A program made the position numbers and the translations under genes. Shown piece after piece: positions 1 to 9,184 of a DNA stretch of 64,000 bases. The stretch is from the NCBI RefSeq assembly GCF_027857615.1, contig NZ_JAQIFT010000061.1, positions 205,556 through 269,555 of the forward strand, written 5' to 3'. This DNA is from Holtiella tumoricola. Lineage in GTDB: Bacteria > Bacillota > Clostridia > Lachnospirales > Cellulosilyticaceae. Numbering within the stretch: position 1 is the first letter of the stretch; every line of letters starts with the position of its first letter. The notes under the pieces are model-generated. The model was not told where the DNA came from, searched no databases, and saw only the letters and a program-made list of their open reading frames with translations.

Positions 1-19
1 ATATACCTTTTTTGAACAC

Positions 20-50
20 AAAAAAAGGCAGTCTGGCGGTTGACTACCTT
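20..50 (-). terminator. Terminator downstream of yabG
   Basis: On the minus strand the arms GGTAGTC and GACTGCC enclose a short loop and are followed by a run of seven T. It lies just after the yabG stop and would end that transcript. Confidence 0.75.
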
Positions 51-75
51 CTTTTAACGATCTACTCCTGCGCCG

Positions 76-918
76 TTAGGATTTATCGTCGAATGCTCCT
101 ACTACTGGCCCACCTTTACGTGCTACCCCTAGAATCTCATACCCTCCTACACCTTTAAATTTGGTGACTGTATTCTTAATGGCTTCTTCTATGGATAACA
201 CTTCATTAAATGGACAGTACGCAATACGCTCTACTATGAATACTGGATCAAGGGCATGGATAAGTACTCTTTCTGGTGAGGCTGCATAATCCGCTCCTGC
301 TTCTAGGAGAGCCTCAAAGAAAGATTGACACGCCCCAGCAAAAATAATAAGTTGCTTATTTCCTTGGGGTACCTTTCTAGCTTCTTTTATGGCTTCTACA
401 AAGTATTTTGAGTTCTTATACTCATTAATATCAAATAAATTTTTATACTTTTTGTTCAATGAATCATGTCCGGTCAGAACAAGTATATCTGGATTGTGCT
501 TTTGCAAAAGACTACTAATTTTTTTGGGTTGCTCAAACTCTAAGACATTTTCACCAACCGCATTGACTCCCAATATATCATAGTACTTCATACATAAGCT
601 GAGATAAAAGGTATCTCCATCTATGTGTAGTACTTTCCCTGTTTTTTGGAGTATAGGTTTGTTTTTGTCTTTTGTGAGTTGCTTTTCGAGCACTAAATTT
701 TTCACTGTCTGTTGAATTTTTTCCATTAAATCGTTTTCTTTATTTGTAAATCGCATCCCTCCCGCAAGTTCTAGATCTTCTATAGGTGCATCTGCTATAA
801 TTCTGTATGAAATTCCTTTCAATTTCACTATACCGTCAGGCCTTATTTCTAATACTTTAAATAAAACATCTCTATTATATGAAATACGTACAACATAATC
901 TCCGACTGCAATAACCAT
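76..918 (-). CDS. yabG: Sporulation-specific protease YabG
   Basis: This 280-residue protein matches the YabG family in length and in its opening (VGDYVVRISYNRDVLFKVLE, then a long central domain containing ILVLTGHD and IIFAGACQSFFEALLEAGAD). In Bacillus and Clostridium, YabG is made in the mother cell and cleaves spore coat or cortex precursors during coat maturation. The start is supported by GGAG nine bases before the ATG. It stands as a single gene with its own terminator. Family assignment is by recognition of conserved sequence; expression under a sporulation sigma factor is expected from the family, but no promoter was identified here. Confidence 0.9.
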   Translation of the reverse strand: MVIAVGDYVVRISYNRDVLFKVLEIRPDGIVKLKGISYRIIADAPIEDLELAGGMRFTNKENDLMEKIQQTVKNLVLEKQLTKDKNKPILQKTGKVLHIDGDTFYLSLCMKYYDILGVNAVGENVLEFEQPKKISSLLQKHNPDILVLTGHDSLNKKYKNLFDINEYKNSKYFVEAIKEARKVPQGNKQLIIFAGACQSFFEALLEAGADYAASPERVLIHALDPVFIVERIAYCPFNEVLSIEEAIKNTVTKFKGVGGYEILGVARKGGPVVGAFDDKS

Positions 919-995
919 ACATTAAGACTCCTAGTCACGATATCTCTATATTTTATTACATGAATAGGAAGTCCTATGCCTATGTATCAAGAGTA

Positions 996-1448
996 TTAAC
1001 CATATGATGAATGTGTTGGCTCTCTAGAATGGAGTTTTACACGATAGTGTTCTTTGTTATAATGATCTTTTAATTTTTCAAAATCTATGTAAACGACGTT
1101 ATCTCTATAGTAGAGATCCTGACGTTGATTCCTAAGCGGATATCGTAATAAATAGATGACATTATCTTTTTTAATAGAATGCATCATCTGTTTCATCTCT
1201 TTAGCCTTACTCATAAGTTTTACATTTGCTTGTAAGGTAGAGTAGCTTTCCTCAATATGCTCCTCTTGATGTTTACGTCTTTTTAATTTAAATAAATTAA
1301 GTAAATGTTTTTTAGCTGTTCTAGCTTCCACTTTTGCAAGTTTTCTTTCTAATTTTTTCTCTTCATGCTTGTCCTTCATAGTAGCAGCCCATTTACTTAC
1401 ACTGTTTACAACTTCCATTACTTTTTCTAAAATATGTAGTTTGATCAT
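996..1448 (-). CDS. Hypothetical highly charged protein
   Basis: I do not recognise a family for this 150-residue protein. Residues 20-70 are dominated by Lys, Glu and Arg (for example DKHEEKKLERKLAKVEART), suggesting a helical, possibly coiled-coil segment. The C-terminal third is more mixed, with several Tyr and His. No signal peptide or membrane segment is visible. The ATG is preceded by AGGGGGAATACAG, a reasonable ribosome binding site. It lies between yabG and a phosphohexose mutase in the same orientation, with no obvious functional link. Confidence 0.55.
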   Translation of the reverse strand: MIKLHILEKVMEVVNSVSKWAATMKDKHEEKKLERKLAKVEARTAKKHLLNLFKLKRRKHQEEHIEESYSTLQANVKLMSKAKEMKQMMHSIKKDNVIYLLRYPLRNQRQDLYYRDNVVYIDFEKLKDHYNKEHYRVKLHSREPTHSSYG

Positions 1449-1540
1449 CTGTATTCCCCCTAATTTTTCATCTGTGTGATAGGTGTTGGCGTTTCATGAG
1501 ACTATCCTAGCACCATTTCCATTTCTTGGGAATCCTGAAG

Positions 1541-1583
1541 TAAAAAATAAGATGCTTCAAGCCTATTCATGCCTTGAAACATC
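1541..1583 (-). terminator. Terminator downstream of the phosphohexose mutase
   Basis: On the minus strand, AGATG-TTCAAG pairs with CTTGAA-CATCT around an 11-base loop and is followed by TATTTTTTA. Confidence 0.7.
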
Positions 1584-1607
1584 TCAAAAACTTTTTTGAT
1601 TTTTTTA

Positions 1608-3308
1608 TTACTTTATCCAAGGTGCAATTAGTACATTAACTGCCTCTTTAATAACTTCAACCTTCCTACAAGCATCTTCTTCACTTGTTCCTTTTATTCC
1701 TATATAGAATTTAATCTTTGGTTCAGTACCAGATGGTCTTACACATACCCACGCACCATCATTTAATGCATAGTATAAAACATTAGATTTAGGAAGGTCT
1801 CCTACACCTTGTTTGTAGTCTCTTGTACAAAGCACCTTGTACTCTCCAAAGCTCTCAGGTGATTCTTTTCTGAGATTTTCCATTACATTTTTAATCTTTT
1901 CTAATCCTTCTATTCCTTTTAAGGTGATAGATTGTACAGCTTCTTTATAATATCCATATTTCTCATAGAGTTCTATAAGCCCATCATAGAGTGTCATACC
2001 TTTTGTCTTATAGTATGCTGCCATCTCTGCTGCAAGCATACATGCTACAACTGCATCTTTATCTCTTGCATAAGTACCTGCTAAACAACCATAGCTTTCT
2101 TCAAATCCAAAAGCATAACTTCTATTATGATGTTCTTCAAATAGTCTAATTTGTTCTCCTATGTATTTAAAACCTGTTAAAACTTCCATAACATCTACAC
2201 CATAAGCATCGCAGATAGGTCTTACCATCTCTGTTGTTACAATGGTTTTGATCACTACACTATTCTTTTCTAACGTACCTTGCTTGCTTTTCTGAGAAAG
2301 AATATATTCTGTAAGCATGGCACCAAGCATATTCCCTGTTAAAACAGCATATTCACCTTCATGGTCACGTACGAGTATGCCTACACGGTCTGCATCTGGG
2401 TCTGTTCCCATTACAATATCTGCACCTACTTCTTTAGCTAAGTCTATTGCTAAGTTAAAGGCTTCCTTATTCTCTGGGTTAGGACTTTGTACAGTTGGGA
2501 ATGCGCCATCTGGCTCTTCTTGTTCTTTTACAACATATACATTCTTAAAACCTACTTCATCTAATATCCTTCTTACTGGTTTATTTCCTGTTCCATGAAT
2601 AGGTGTATAAACAATCTTAAAGTCATCTGCAACTTCTTTAATAATCTCAGGATTTAAAACTTGTTTTTTAACTTCTTCAATATAAGCTTGGCTTACTTCT
2701 TTGCCTATCATCACAAGCTTGCCTGAACTTAAAGCTTCTTCTTCACTCATTGTCTTAATGGCATTAAAGTCAGTAATAGCATTTACCTCTTCAATAATCA
2801 TTTGGTCATAAGGTGCTATAACTTGAGCACCATCATTACCATATACTTTATACCCATTATACTCAGGTGGATTGTGGCTAGCGGTTACTACAATACCTGC
2901 ATCACACTTTAAGTACCTTACAGCAAATGAAAGCATCGGTACTGGTCTTAAGTAATCATATAAGTAAGCTGTAATGTTATTAGCAGCAAGTACAAGTGCT
3001 GCTTCTTTAGCAAATACATCTGAGAAATGTCTTGAATCATAAGCAATAGCTACTTTAGGATTAGTTAAAGCCTGTCTATTTAAAAAGTTAGCAAGACCTT
3101 GTGTTGCCTTTCTAACAATATAAGGATTCATTCTATTAGTCCCCGCTCCAATAACACCCCTTAAACCTGCTGTTCCAAATTCTAACTCTGTATAAAATCT
3201 GTCTTCAATCTCTTTTTCATTCCCACTAAGAGCACGTAACTCATCTTTTGTTGCTTCATCAAAAATAGGACTTTCTAGCCACTCTTGATATTTTTCTTTA
3301 TAACTCAT
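1608..3308 (-). CDS. Phospho-sugar mutase (phosphoglucomutase/phosphomannomutase)
   Basis: This 566-residue cytoplasmic enzyme of the alpha-D-phosphohexomutase superfamily interconverts hexose-1- and hexose-6-phosphates (glucose or mannose). All four signature loops are visible: the phosphoserine loop TASHNPPEYNGYK (about residue 145), the metal loop DPDADRVG (about 305), the sugar-specificity loop GFEESYG (about 400) and the phosphate loop RPSGTEPKIKFY (about 525). Length and motifs agree with the long Firmicute PgcA-like form. The start follows an AGGGGG site. Because a mannoside module lies elsewhere in the window, a role in mannose-1-phosphate supply is possible, but sequence alone does not settle glucose versus mannose preference. 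Confidence 0.92.
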   Translation of the reverse strand: MSYKEKYQEWLESPIFDEATKDELRALSGNEKEIEDRFYTELEFGTAGLRGVIGAGTNRMNPYIVRKATQGLANFLNRQALTNPKVAIAYDSRHFSDVFAKEAALVLAANNITAYLYDYLRPVPMLSFAVRYLKCDAGIVVTASHNPPEYNGYKVYGNDGAQVIAPYDQMIIEEVNAITDFNAIKTMSEEEALSSGKLVMIGKEVSQAYIEEVKKQVLNPEIIKEVADDFKIVYTPIHGTGNKPVRRILDEVGFKNVYVVKEQEEPDGAFPTVQSPNPENKEAFNLAIDLAKEVGADIVMGTDPDADRVGILVRDHEGEYAVLTGNMLGAMLTEYILSQKSKQGTLEKNSVVIKTIVTTEMVRPICDAYGVDVMEVLTGFKYIGEQIRLFEEHHNRSYAFGFEESYGCLAGTYARDKDAVVACMLAAEMAAYYKTKGMTLYDGLIELYEKYGYYKEAVQSITLKGIEGLEKIKNVMENLRKESPESFGEYKVLCTRDYKQGVGDLPKSNVLYYALNDGAWVCVRPSGTEPKIKFYIGIKGTSEEDACRKVEVIKEAVNVLIAPWIK

Positions 3309-3419
3309 GTTGAGCCCCCTTAAACCATATTTTTACACTTTTACATTATATTATAACTTTTCCAACTTTTAAAGTTAATTATAAACAAATAAATAGATAA
3401 TAGAGAAGAGAAAATAAAA

Positions 3420-3449
3420 AAGATAACACCTAAATGTGTTATCTTTTTT
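3420..3449. terminator. Bidirectional hairpin terminator
   Basis: AGATAACAC and GTGTTATCT form a perfect stem flanked by A and T runs, just beyond the stop of the small acidic protein gene. Confidence 0.75.
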
Positions 3450-3458
3450 AAGAGCTGA

Positions 3459-3872
3459 CTATTTGTTTAATAAATCTTTGAGTTGATTGACTTTACTAAG
3501 AATAACTTCCTTCCTGCTTAAACTTCCATATTCTTCATTATAAGGTAACCATTTAATCCAATCCTCATAATACTTTTCTATGTCATATAAAATTTCAGTT
3601 GCTAAATCTTTAAAATTAAGAGTAGATGAAAAAAGTTCTTCCTCTTCATCGCTATCTTCATATCTTTTTATAATATAGGTACCGTTATAGTAAGATGTAA
3701 CAATAAATTCGCTACCTTCTTCGTCAATAAAAAATGATAATGGGCTATTGTTAGAGAAAGCAAAAATACAAGCGTTAAGACAGTCAACCGGAATGTCTGT
3801 TAAATAGCTTCCATAACCTATGAAATCCCCCATTTTAATCTCTGTCCATCCACCACGTGGCTTACCAAGCAT
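3459..3872 (-). CDS. Small acidic cytoplasmic protein, possibly immunity-protein-like
   Basis: This 137-residue protein has a hydrophobic beta-rich start (LGKPRGGWTEIKMGDFIGYG), a central acidic patch (YEDSDEEEEL) and a helical C-terminus (KVNQLKDLLNK). The overall style recalls small immunity proteins of polymorphic toxin systems, but no toxin gene or toxin fragment lies nearby, so that comparison is only an impression. I chose the ATG at 3872, which has GGAGGAG seven bases upstream, rather than the in-frame TTG one codon earlier. A strong terminator follows, so it is a single-gene unit. Function unknown. Confidence 0.6.
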   Translation of the reverse strand: MLGKPRGGWTEIKMGDFIGYGSYLTDIPVDCLNACIFAFSNNSPLSFFIDEEGSEFIVTSYYNGTYIIKRYEDSDEEEELFSSTLNFKDLATEILYDIEKYYEDWIKWLPYNEEYGSLSRKEVILSKVNQLKDLLNK

Positions 3873-4040
3873 CAATTTTCTCCTCCATTATATAATGATT
3901 TCATCCTATTAAATATCTAATTGTTATATATGTTTATGATTAGTATAGCAAACTATTTATAAAAACGTTATATCTCTCCTCATTTTCACATCCTTTTTAT
4001 ATACCTTAAGAGCTAACCTCAAGTTAATTTAGCATATACA

Positions 4041-4073
4041 AAAAGGAGTTGCTACTTTAAAGTAACAACTCCA
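4041..4073 (-). terminator. Terminator downstream of the PEGA protein
   Basis: GGAGTTG-TACTTTAAAGTA-CAACTCC forms a long stem followed by TTTTT on the minus strand. Confidence 0.75.
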
Positions 4074-4078
4074 TTCTT

Positions 4079-5398
4079 TTAATTAGGAATAAGTGTATAA
4101 AGGTAACTATTTTGATCATCACTTTGATCGATTAAGATATTGGTTTCATAGTTTTTATACCCCTCTTTTTTAAGGATAATACTATATTCACCCACTTCTA
4201 AAGTTCCTTTAAAAGGTGTTATACCTTTATACGCTCCATTAATATAGACTTCAGCATCCTTTGGATCACTTGAAATGCTTACTTTGTAATCTACTTGATT
4301 CGCTTGATTATTATCTTGCTCTTCTTTCTTACTCTCAGACTCACTTGAACTTTCTTCCTCTTCACTTACTTCTGATACTAAATTAGCCTTCATCACTACA
4401 TTGCCTTCTTGTAAGTTTAAGGTTTGTACATAAGGTTTAAACCCTGATGCTGTGATTTCTACTGTATAAGTATCTGTAGGTAGTGTTATCACTTCACCTT
4501 TTTTATAAACCTTATCCTTTATCTTTACCTTATAATCTTGATCTGTATTAAGCACCTGAATGTTGAGGGTAGTTTGAAGTCTTTTAAACTCTTCATGATC
4601 AAGCTCTAATGTCTTACCTGATTCAATAGTAATAGTCCTTGTAATTGGTTCATACCCTTTAAGTTGAAGTACTACATTATGTTCTCCTGCAACTAATGGT
4701 AATGGATTCATATCCTCTGAAAGTGGAACTTGCCTATTTCTATTAATTTCTAGATAACCATCATATATAGGTAACTTACCTATATGTATATAGCCTTCTC
4801 TAGCTAGTACCTTAACAGAGAATACTTGATCATCTATTCCTTTTAATTCTAAGATATCGTAGTCATTAACCTCATGCATATTAATTATGTTATCTTCTTC
4901 ATCAACAATATTGGTATGACCGGTATAATGATAGAGTACACTCCCTATTTTAAGGGTACGATTAGATCGATCAATGTCTAAATTCTTCATGTCTGTCTTT
5001 GTAAAAGCGTTCGGTGAGATTCTAACACATACTAAATTATCTTTTTGTGATTGGTAAATAAGTTCTACAATATCTCCTACTTTTAATGCTGAATATGGCA
5101 TTGTCTTTTCAGTACTATCTTGTACCCTAGTTGTTGTTTGAACTTGATAAGTCTTTATTTCTCTTTTTTCTATATCTAAGATATCAATGCTTTGCTCTTC
5201 TAAATTTCTTATAACTCCTGTAATACTTATATAGAAGTTATTGTCTTCTACTTCATTTACGATTGCCTTCTGGGGTTCTTTTGGAACTGTTTCCGTTACA
5301 AAATACTTAATCCCCACAAACATAGCAGCAAGAAGCACTATAAATCCCACTATTGATGAGATAATTACAGTTGTAACAAAAGTCTTATTCTTTTTCAC
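4079..5398 (-). CDS. Membrane-anchored PEGA-domain protein
   Basis: This 439-residue protein has one N-terminal membrane segment (about residues 9-31, VTTVIISSIVGFIVLLAAMF) and an outward-facing remainder. After a region with short beta repeats there are PEGA-type modules: one around residues 200-260 (LPIYDGYLEINRNR), one around 270-340, and a clear C-terminal copy after a Ser/Glu-rich linker (SSDPKDAEVYINGAYKGITP, about 375-439). PEGA domains are found in surface proteins and usually bind or pack against envelope partners. The start is a GTG preceded by AAGGAG six bases upstream. A scaffold or envelope role is inferred; no catalytic domain is visible. Confidence 0.75.
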   Translation of the reverse strand: MKKNKTFVTTVIISSIVGFIVLLAAMFVGIKYFVTETVPKEPQKAIVNEVEDNNFYISITGVIRNLEEQSIDILDIEKREIKTYQVQTTTRVQDSTEKTMPYSALKVGDIVELIYQSQKDNLVCVRISPNAFTKTDMKNLDIDRSNRTLKIGSVLYHYTGHTNIVDEEDNIINMHEVNDYDILELKGIDDQVFSVKVLAREGYIHIGKLPIYDGYLEINRNRQVPLSEDMNPLPLVAGEHNVVLQLKGYEPITRTITIESGKTLELDHEEFKRLQTTLNIQVLNTDQDYKVKIKDKVYKKGEVITLPTDTYTVEITASGFKPYVQTLNLQEGNVVMKANLVSEVSEEEESSSESESKKEEQDNNQANQVDYKVSISSDPKDAEVYINGAYKGITPFKGTLEVGEYSIILKKEGYKNYETNILIDQSDDQNSYLYTLIPN

Positions 5399-5468
5399 TT
5401 TATACTCCTTTGTATTTTTCTATTTTATTCCTAATTTAAATTTCTCAGTATCTAACCATCTATAGCTC

Positions 5469-6464
5469 TTATAAATGTTTAATAAGTTCTTTTGCAGCAG
5501 TTAGTTGCTCATCTTTATAGACTAACATATTCTCCCACTTATGTTCAAACATGCTGTAGTTATTACGATGTTTAGATGTGGCATACTTAAAACAGATATT
5601 AGAATATTTTTCTGGGAAAATAAGCATTGCTTTAAGTGCTCTTACTTCATCTTCTTCTAATGTATTAATGCATGCATAACTATTAATAAGCTCATCTAAG
5701 AGCCCAATATCCCAATTATTTTTTTGCATAATCTTTGTTAATACATTACTTAAGTCTAACAGCTGAATATTATAAGTGCAATTATCTAGATTCATAATCT
5801 TATAGGTATTGTCTTCTAATCTTCCTACTGCATGGTAAGTAAAATCATTATGCATAATTGTTTTATTTACTTTAGCTTTTGTAATTAATTGATTTGCTAT
5901 TTCAGTATTTACCAAGTCTAGTGCACTATACTGCAATTCTTCATAGTCTCTATAGCTTTCTAAAAACATAATTTCAAATTTGGTCTTTTGTGAGAAACCA
6001 GAAATCTTCTTTTTCATTCTTTTTGCATCTAACATACGTTTTTGAAAATATTCGTATATATTTTTTGAACCAATATTTTCTATGTCACGTACTTTAGACT
6101 CAATATGACATGCAGCTTTATGAAATCTTGCTAATACTTGCATACTTGCTTTAAGTTCTTCACGATTTGCAAAGTCTATCTCTGTAATTTTATCATAAGA
6201 TTGTAGGACAAAGCACTTATCTAGATAAGTACCATACGGCAATTGTTTTTTATTTAAATAGATTTTATTAATCTCATTAAATCCTTTATCCAACAACTGT
6301 TGGGTTACTTCATGCTCAAAAACAATTTGCTCTTTTGGAATTAACGTCTTTCTAAGTAAGAGTTGCCCTTGCTTCGTATCCAAGTAATAATTGCTACGAC
6401 TATATTGGAATTTTTTTATACTAATGTCATACTGATTAAACAGCTCATTCCCTACTTGTTTCAT
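5469..6464 (-). CDS. CotS-family spore coat kinase-like protein
   Basis: This 331-residue protein belongs to the CotS/aminoglycoside-phosphotransferase-like fold. Evidence is the N-terminal YYLDTKQGQLLLRK (beta-strand Lys region), the central IMHNDFTYHAVGRLED (catalytic-loop equivalent HxDF with N nearby, about residue 205) and the following MNLDNCTYNIQLLDLSNVL (metal-binding equivalent), with the usual length for the family. CotS proteins are deposited in the spore coat; whether this one retains kinase activity is uncertain. The gene has a strong GGAGGGGGGAG upstream region and is divergent from the DUF4340 gene. Confidence 0.8.
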   Translation of the reverse strand: MKQVGNELFNQYDISIKKFQYSRSNYYLDTKQGQLLLRKTLIPKEQIVFEHEVTQQLLDKGFNEINKIYLNKKQLPYGTYLDKCFVLQSYDKITEIDFANREELKASMQVLARFHKAACHIESKVRDIENIGSKNIYEYFQKRMLDAKRMKKKISGFSQKTKFEIMFLESYRDYEELQYSALDLVNTEIANQLITKAKVNKTIMHNDFTYHAVGRLEDNTYKIMNLDNCTYNIQLLDLSNVLTKIMQKNNWDIGLLDELINSYACINTLEEDEVRALKAMLIFPEKYSNICFKYATSKHRNNYSMFEHKWENMLVYKDEQLTAAKELIKHL

Positions 6465-6623
6465 TCCATTTCTCCCCCCCTCCAGTGTTTTATTTCCTCA
6501 CCTTTCTTATGTATATGATAAGTCCTAAAAAAAAATATCTATTTTAAAATTCTTTTCTATTATTCGTTCACAATTATGTGATACAATAGACCCTGTCAAG
6601 CATACAACTTTTGAGGTGATCAC

Positions 6624-7520
6624 ATGAAACGTAAGGGATGGTTTATACCAATTGCAGTATTTTTTGTATGTACATGGTTCTTAATCATGTATGAACAAAG
6701 TACTAACGAGCCATATTTAGCACATACTTCTAACTTGGCTCAACTACCATGGGACAAAGATATTTCGGAGATACAACAAGTTCATTTTTCTGCTCATTCT
6801 TCTTCCTTTGTAGCAGAAAGAATAGATAACGAATGGTTTATTACAAACCCTATTCAGTCCATTGCAGACTCTACATATGTTTATAATGTTATTTCTCAGT
6901 TTGTTAGTCCAGGTCTTATTCATACTATAGAAACAGAAGTTACTGATCCTTCTTCTTATGGTATTTATGACTATTCTCCTACAATGACGCTTGTTGATGA
7001 AAATGGAGCTGAGTATACATTAATTGCTGGTAGTGCTGCAAGTGACACCACTTATTACGCATATAGTCCTTTGACTAGATGCATTTATACGATTAAAAAA
7101 GATATTTTTGATTTTGTTTCCTCAGACCTTGCTTCTTGGAGAACAAAAGAATATATTACTTTTAATCCAGAACAAGTTGCAAAAATTAATGTAACAACAC
7201 CAGATACACACTATGCTATAGAACCAGTATCTATTGAAGGTAATAAAGCTTTTTATGGAGAAAATTTATCTCAAAAAGAGGTTGATGAGTTGATTAACTT
7301 TTTATCACTATCAAAAGTAGATCAATTTATTATTGATGATGCTTCAGAACATATTATTTCTTCATATGGCTTTAACCAACCTAATCTTAAGGTGAAAATT
7401 TATGATTTCTCGGGAAATGCTACTGTCTTTTCTTTTGTAAAAATTCAAGATAGTTCATCTTATTATGCTTTAGATCATTCTAAAAACAGTATTTATAAAG
7501 TACTCTTTCTTTTAAACTAG
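6624..7520 (+). CDS. DUF4340 domain protein, membrane-anchored
   Basis: This 298-residue protein has an uncleaved N-terminal membrane segment (GWFIPIAVFFVCTWFLIMY, residues 5-23) followed by an extracytoplasmic domain. The pattern VHFSAHSSSFVAERIDNEWF, then IADSTYVYNVISQF and later YYAYSPLTRCIYTIKK is typical of DUF4340, a repeated beta/alpha module often found beside gliding/ABC-type components in other phyla. No such partner is nearby here, so its role is unknown. The start is supported by GAGGTG before the ATG. Confidence 0.75.
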   Translation: MKRKGWFIPIAVFFVCTWFLIMYEQSTNEPYLAHTSNLAQLPWDKDISEIQQVHFSAHSSSFVAERIDNEWFITNPIQSIADSTYVYNVISQFVSPGLIHTIETEVTDPSSYGIYDYSPTMTLVDENGAEYTLIAGSAASDTTYYAYSPLTRCIYTIKKDIFDFVSSDLASWRTKEYITFNPEQVAKINVTTPDTHYAIEPVSIEGNKAFYGENLSQKEVDELINFLSLSKVDQFIIDDASEHIISSYGFNQPNLKVKIYDFSGNATVFSFVKIQDSSSYYALDHSKNSIYKVLFLLN

Positions 7521-7558
7521 GGGATGTTTAGGAATTAGTATTTATAAATGTTAGCAAC

Positions 7559-7602
7559 AAAGCCCTTATCAACTCAATCCTATTAGTTGATAAGGGCTTT
7601 TC
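7559..7602. terminator. Bidirectional terminator between DUF4340 and cca genes
   Basis: AAAGCCCTTATCAACT pairs with AGTTGATAAGGGCTTTT. It sits between convergent genes and would serve both. Confidence 0.85.
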
Positions 7603-7630
7603 ATATATTATTATAGATTAGTCCAACATT

Positions 7631-8983
7631 CTATATAGCTTGTGCAGACTCTTGTATATGCTTTTCTAATGTAGCTTTATCATTTGCTTCTGGATGCTTC
7701 ATCACATAAGTTAATAGTTCTTCTAACTTCTCTCCTACTGCTTTACCTGGAGTGATACCCATCTTAATCAGATCTCCTCCATTAACTTTAAGCATCTTTA
7801 AGTTATAACACTCTTCATTGGCTACAATTTCTTCTTTCATTTCACGTATTATTTGAATCATTTTTTCTTTCTCAAGATACTTATCTGGATTTTGAGCCTT
7901 GGCATCTACCTCATTAATAATAAGAAGCTTATCAAATAGTTCTTCACCTGTTACCTTCAGAATTTGTTTAATATAAAACTTATTAATTTTCTTTCTAAGA
8001 TGATAATCATGTAGGCTGACTAAAAGCGTTACTTCCTTTATAGTCTGGTTATCTAATCTCAAATCCTTTAGGACACGCTTAGCAATGTCAGCACCTTTTT
8101 CTGGATGATTGTAGAAATGATCTATTCCTTTTGCATCTGTTGTTCTTGTAAGAGGTTTCCCAATATCATGTAAAAGTACAGCTAATCTTAATACCTCATC
8201 CTTTGGTGTATGCTTCATGGCTGCTAATGTGTGCTGTGCTACGTTGTAAATATGATGAGGGTGATTTTGAGGTGTTTCATAGGCTTTAATAAACTCTGGT
8301 AAAATGTATTCTAGAAGCCCTAATTCATAGAGCATATTAATAGCTTCTGGTGAATCTGACATGCAGATTTTAATAAATTCATCACGAATACGCTCTTTAC
8401 TAATATTAGCAAGAAGGTGCTTACAAGCCTTAATTCCTTCTATAGTATTATCTGAGATTTTAAAGCCTAGCTGTGCTGCAAAACGTACTGCTCTTAAGAT
8501 ACGAAGGGCATCTTCTGTAAAACGTTCTTTAGCATCTCTTACAGATTTAATACATTCTTCTTTTATATGTTTTTGACCATTATAAGGGTCAATGAATCCC
8601 CTTACAGGATGATATGCAATGGCATTCATTGTAAAGTCGCGACGAGATAAGTCTAGGGTAATATCTTCTACAAAACTTACACTTTCCGGTCTTCTTGAAT
8701 CTTTATATTCACCTTCAATACGATAAGTGGTAACTTCATAATGTTCTGTATCTACAATAACTGTTACTGTTCCATGTTGAATACCCGTATCATAAGTTCT
8801 CTTAAATACACTTTTTACATCTTCTGGCTTTGCAGAAGTAGTAATATCCCAATCATTAGGTGTACGCCCCATAATCATATCACGCACACATCCACCTACT
8901 ACATAAGCCTCAAATCCATGTTGTTCTAAAGTATCTATAATATATAGGGCATCCTGTGGAATCTCTCTATAATCCTTCACCAT
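7631..8983 (-). CDS. cca: CCA-adding tRNA nucleotidyltransferase
   Basis: This 450-residue enzyme adds or repairs the 3' CCA of tRNAs using CTP and ATP. The class II head domain shows GGCVRDMIMGRTPNDWDITT (residues about 31-50, with the DxD metal pair), followed by the RRDFTMNAIAYHP motif (about 115) and the RILRAVRFAAQLGF motif (about 165). A C-terminal HD domain is present (LLHDIGKPLTRT, about 267), as in Clostridium and Gram-negative forms. It is consistent with the nearby tRNA-Val gene, which does not encode CCA. It is a stand-alone gene with a GAGGACC site before the ATG. Confidence 0.93.
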   Translation of the reverse strand: MVKDYREIPQDALYIIDTLEQHGFEAYVVGGCVRDMIMGRTPNDWDITTSAKPEDVKSVFKRTYDTGIQHGTVTVIVDTEHYEVTTYRIEGEYKDSRRPESVSFVEDITLDLSRRDFTMNAIAYHPVRGFIDPYNGQKHIKEECIKSVRDAKERFTEDALRILRAVRFAAQLGFKISDNTIEGIKACKHLLANISKERIRDEFIKICMSDSPEAINMLYELGLLEYILPEFIKAYETPQNHPHHIYNVAQHTLAAMKHTPKDEVLRLAVLLHDIGKPLTRTTDAKGIDHFYNHPEKGADIAKRVLKDLRLDNQTIKEVTLLVSLHDYHLRKKINKFYIKQILKVTGEELFDKLLIINEVDAKAQNPDKYLEKEKMIQIIREMKEEIVANEECYNLKMLKVNGGDLIKMGITPGKAVGEKLEELLTYVMKHPEANDKATLEKHIQESAQAI

Positions 8984-8999
8984 TTGGTCCTCTTTCTTC

Positions 9000-9184
9000 T
9001 CTTTGTAAAATTAGTATTCCCCTAATTATATCATAGTAGACTTCCATTTTCCTCATTTAATAGGAGTAGTCCATTTTTCATTGTTATTTTGCCCAATAGC
9101 TACTTTATTCATTTGTATAAGTGTAACAAATAAAACTTTTTTATTTATTTTTAGACGAATTTAAGAACGTTAAAAAGTATGTAT
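9000..9184. other. AT-rich intergenic spacer
   Basis: This stretch upstream of cca holds no ORF or clear hairpin. TATATATA near 9184-9190 could act as a -10 region for plus-strand transcription into RNA candidate A, but no matching -35 is evident. Confidence 0.3.
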
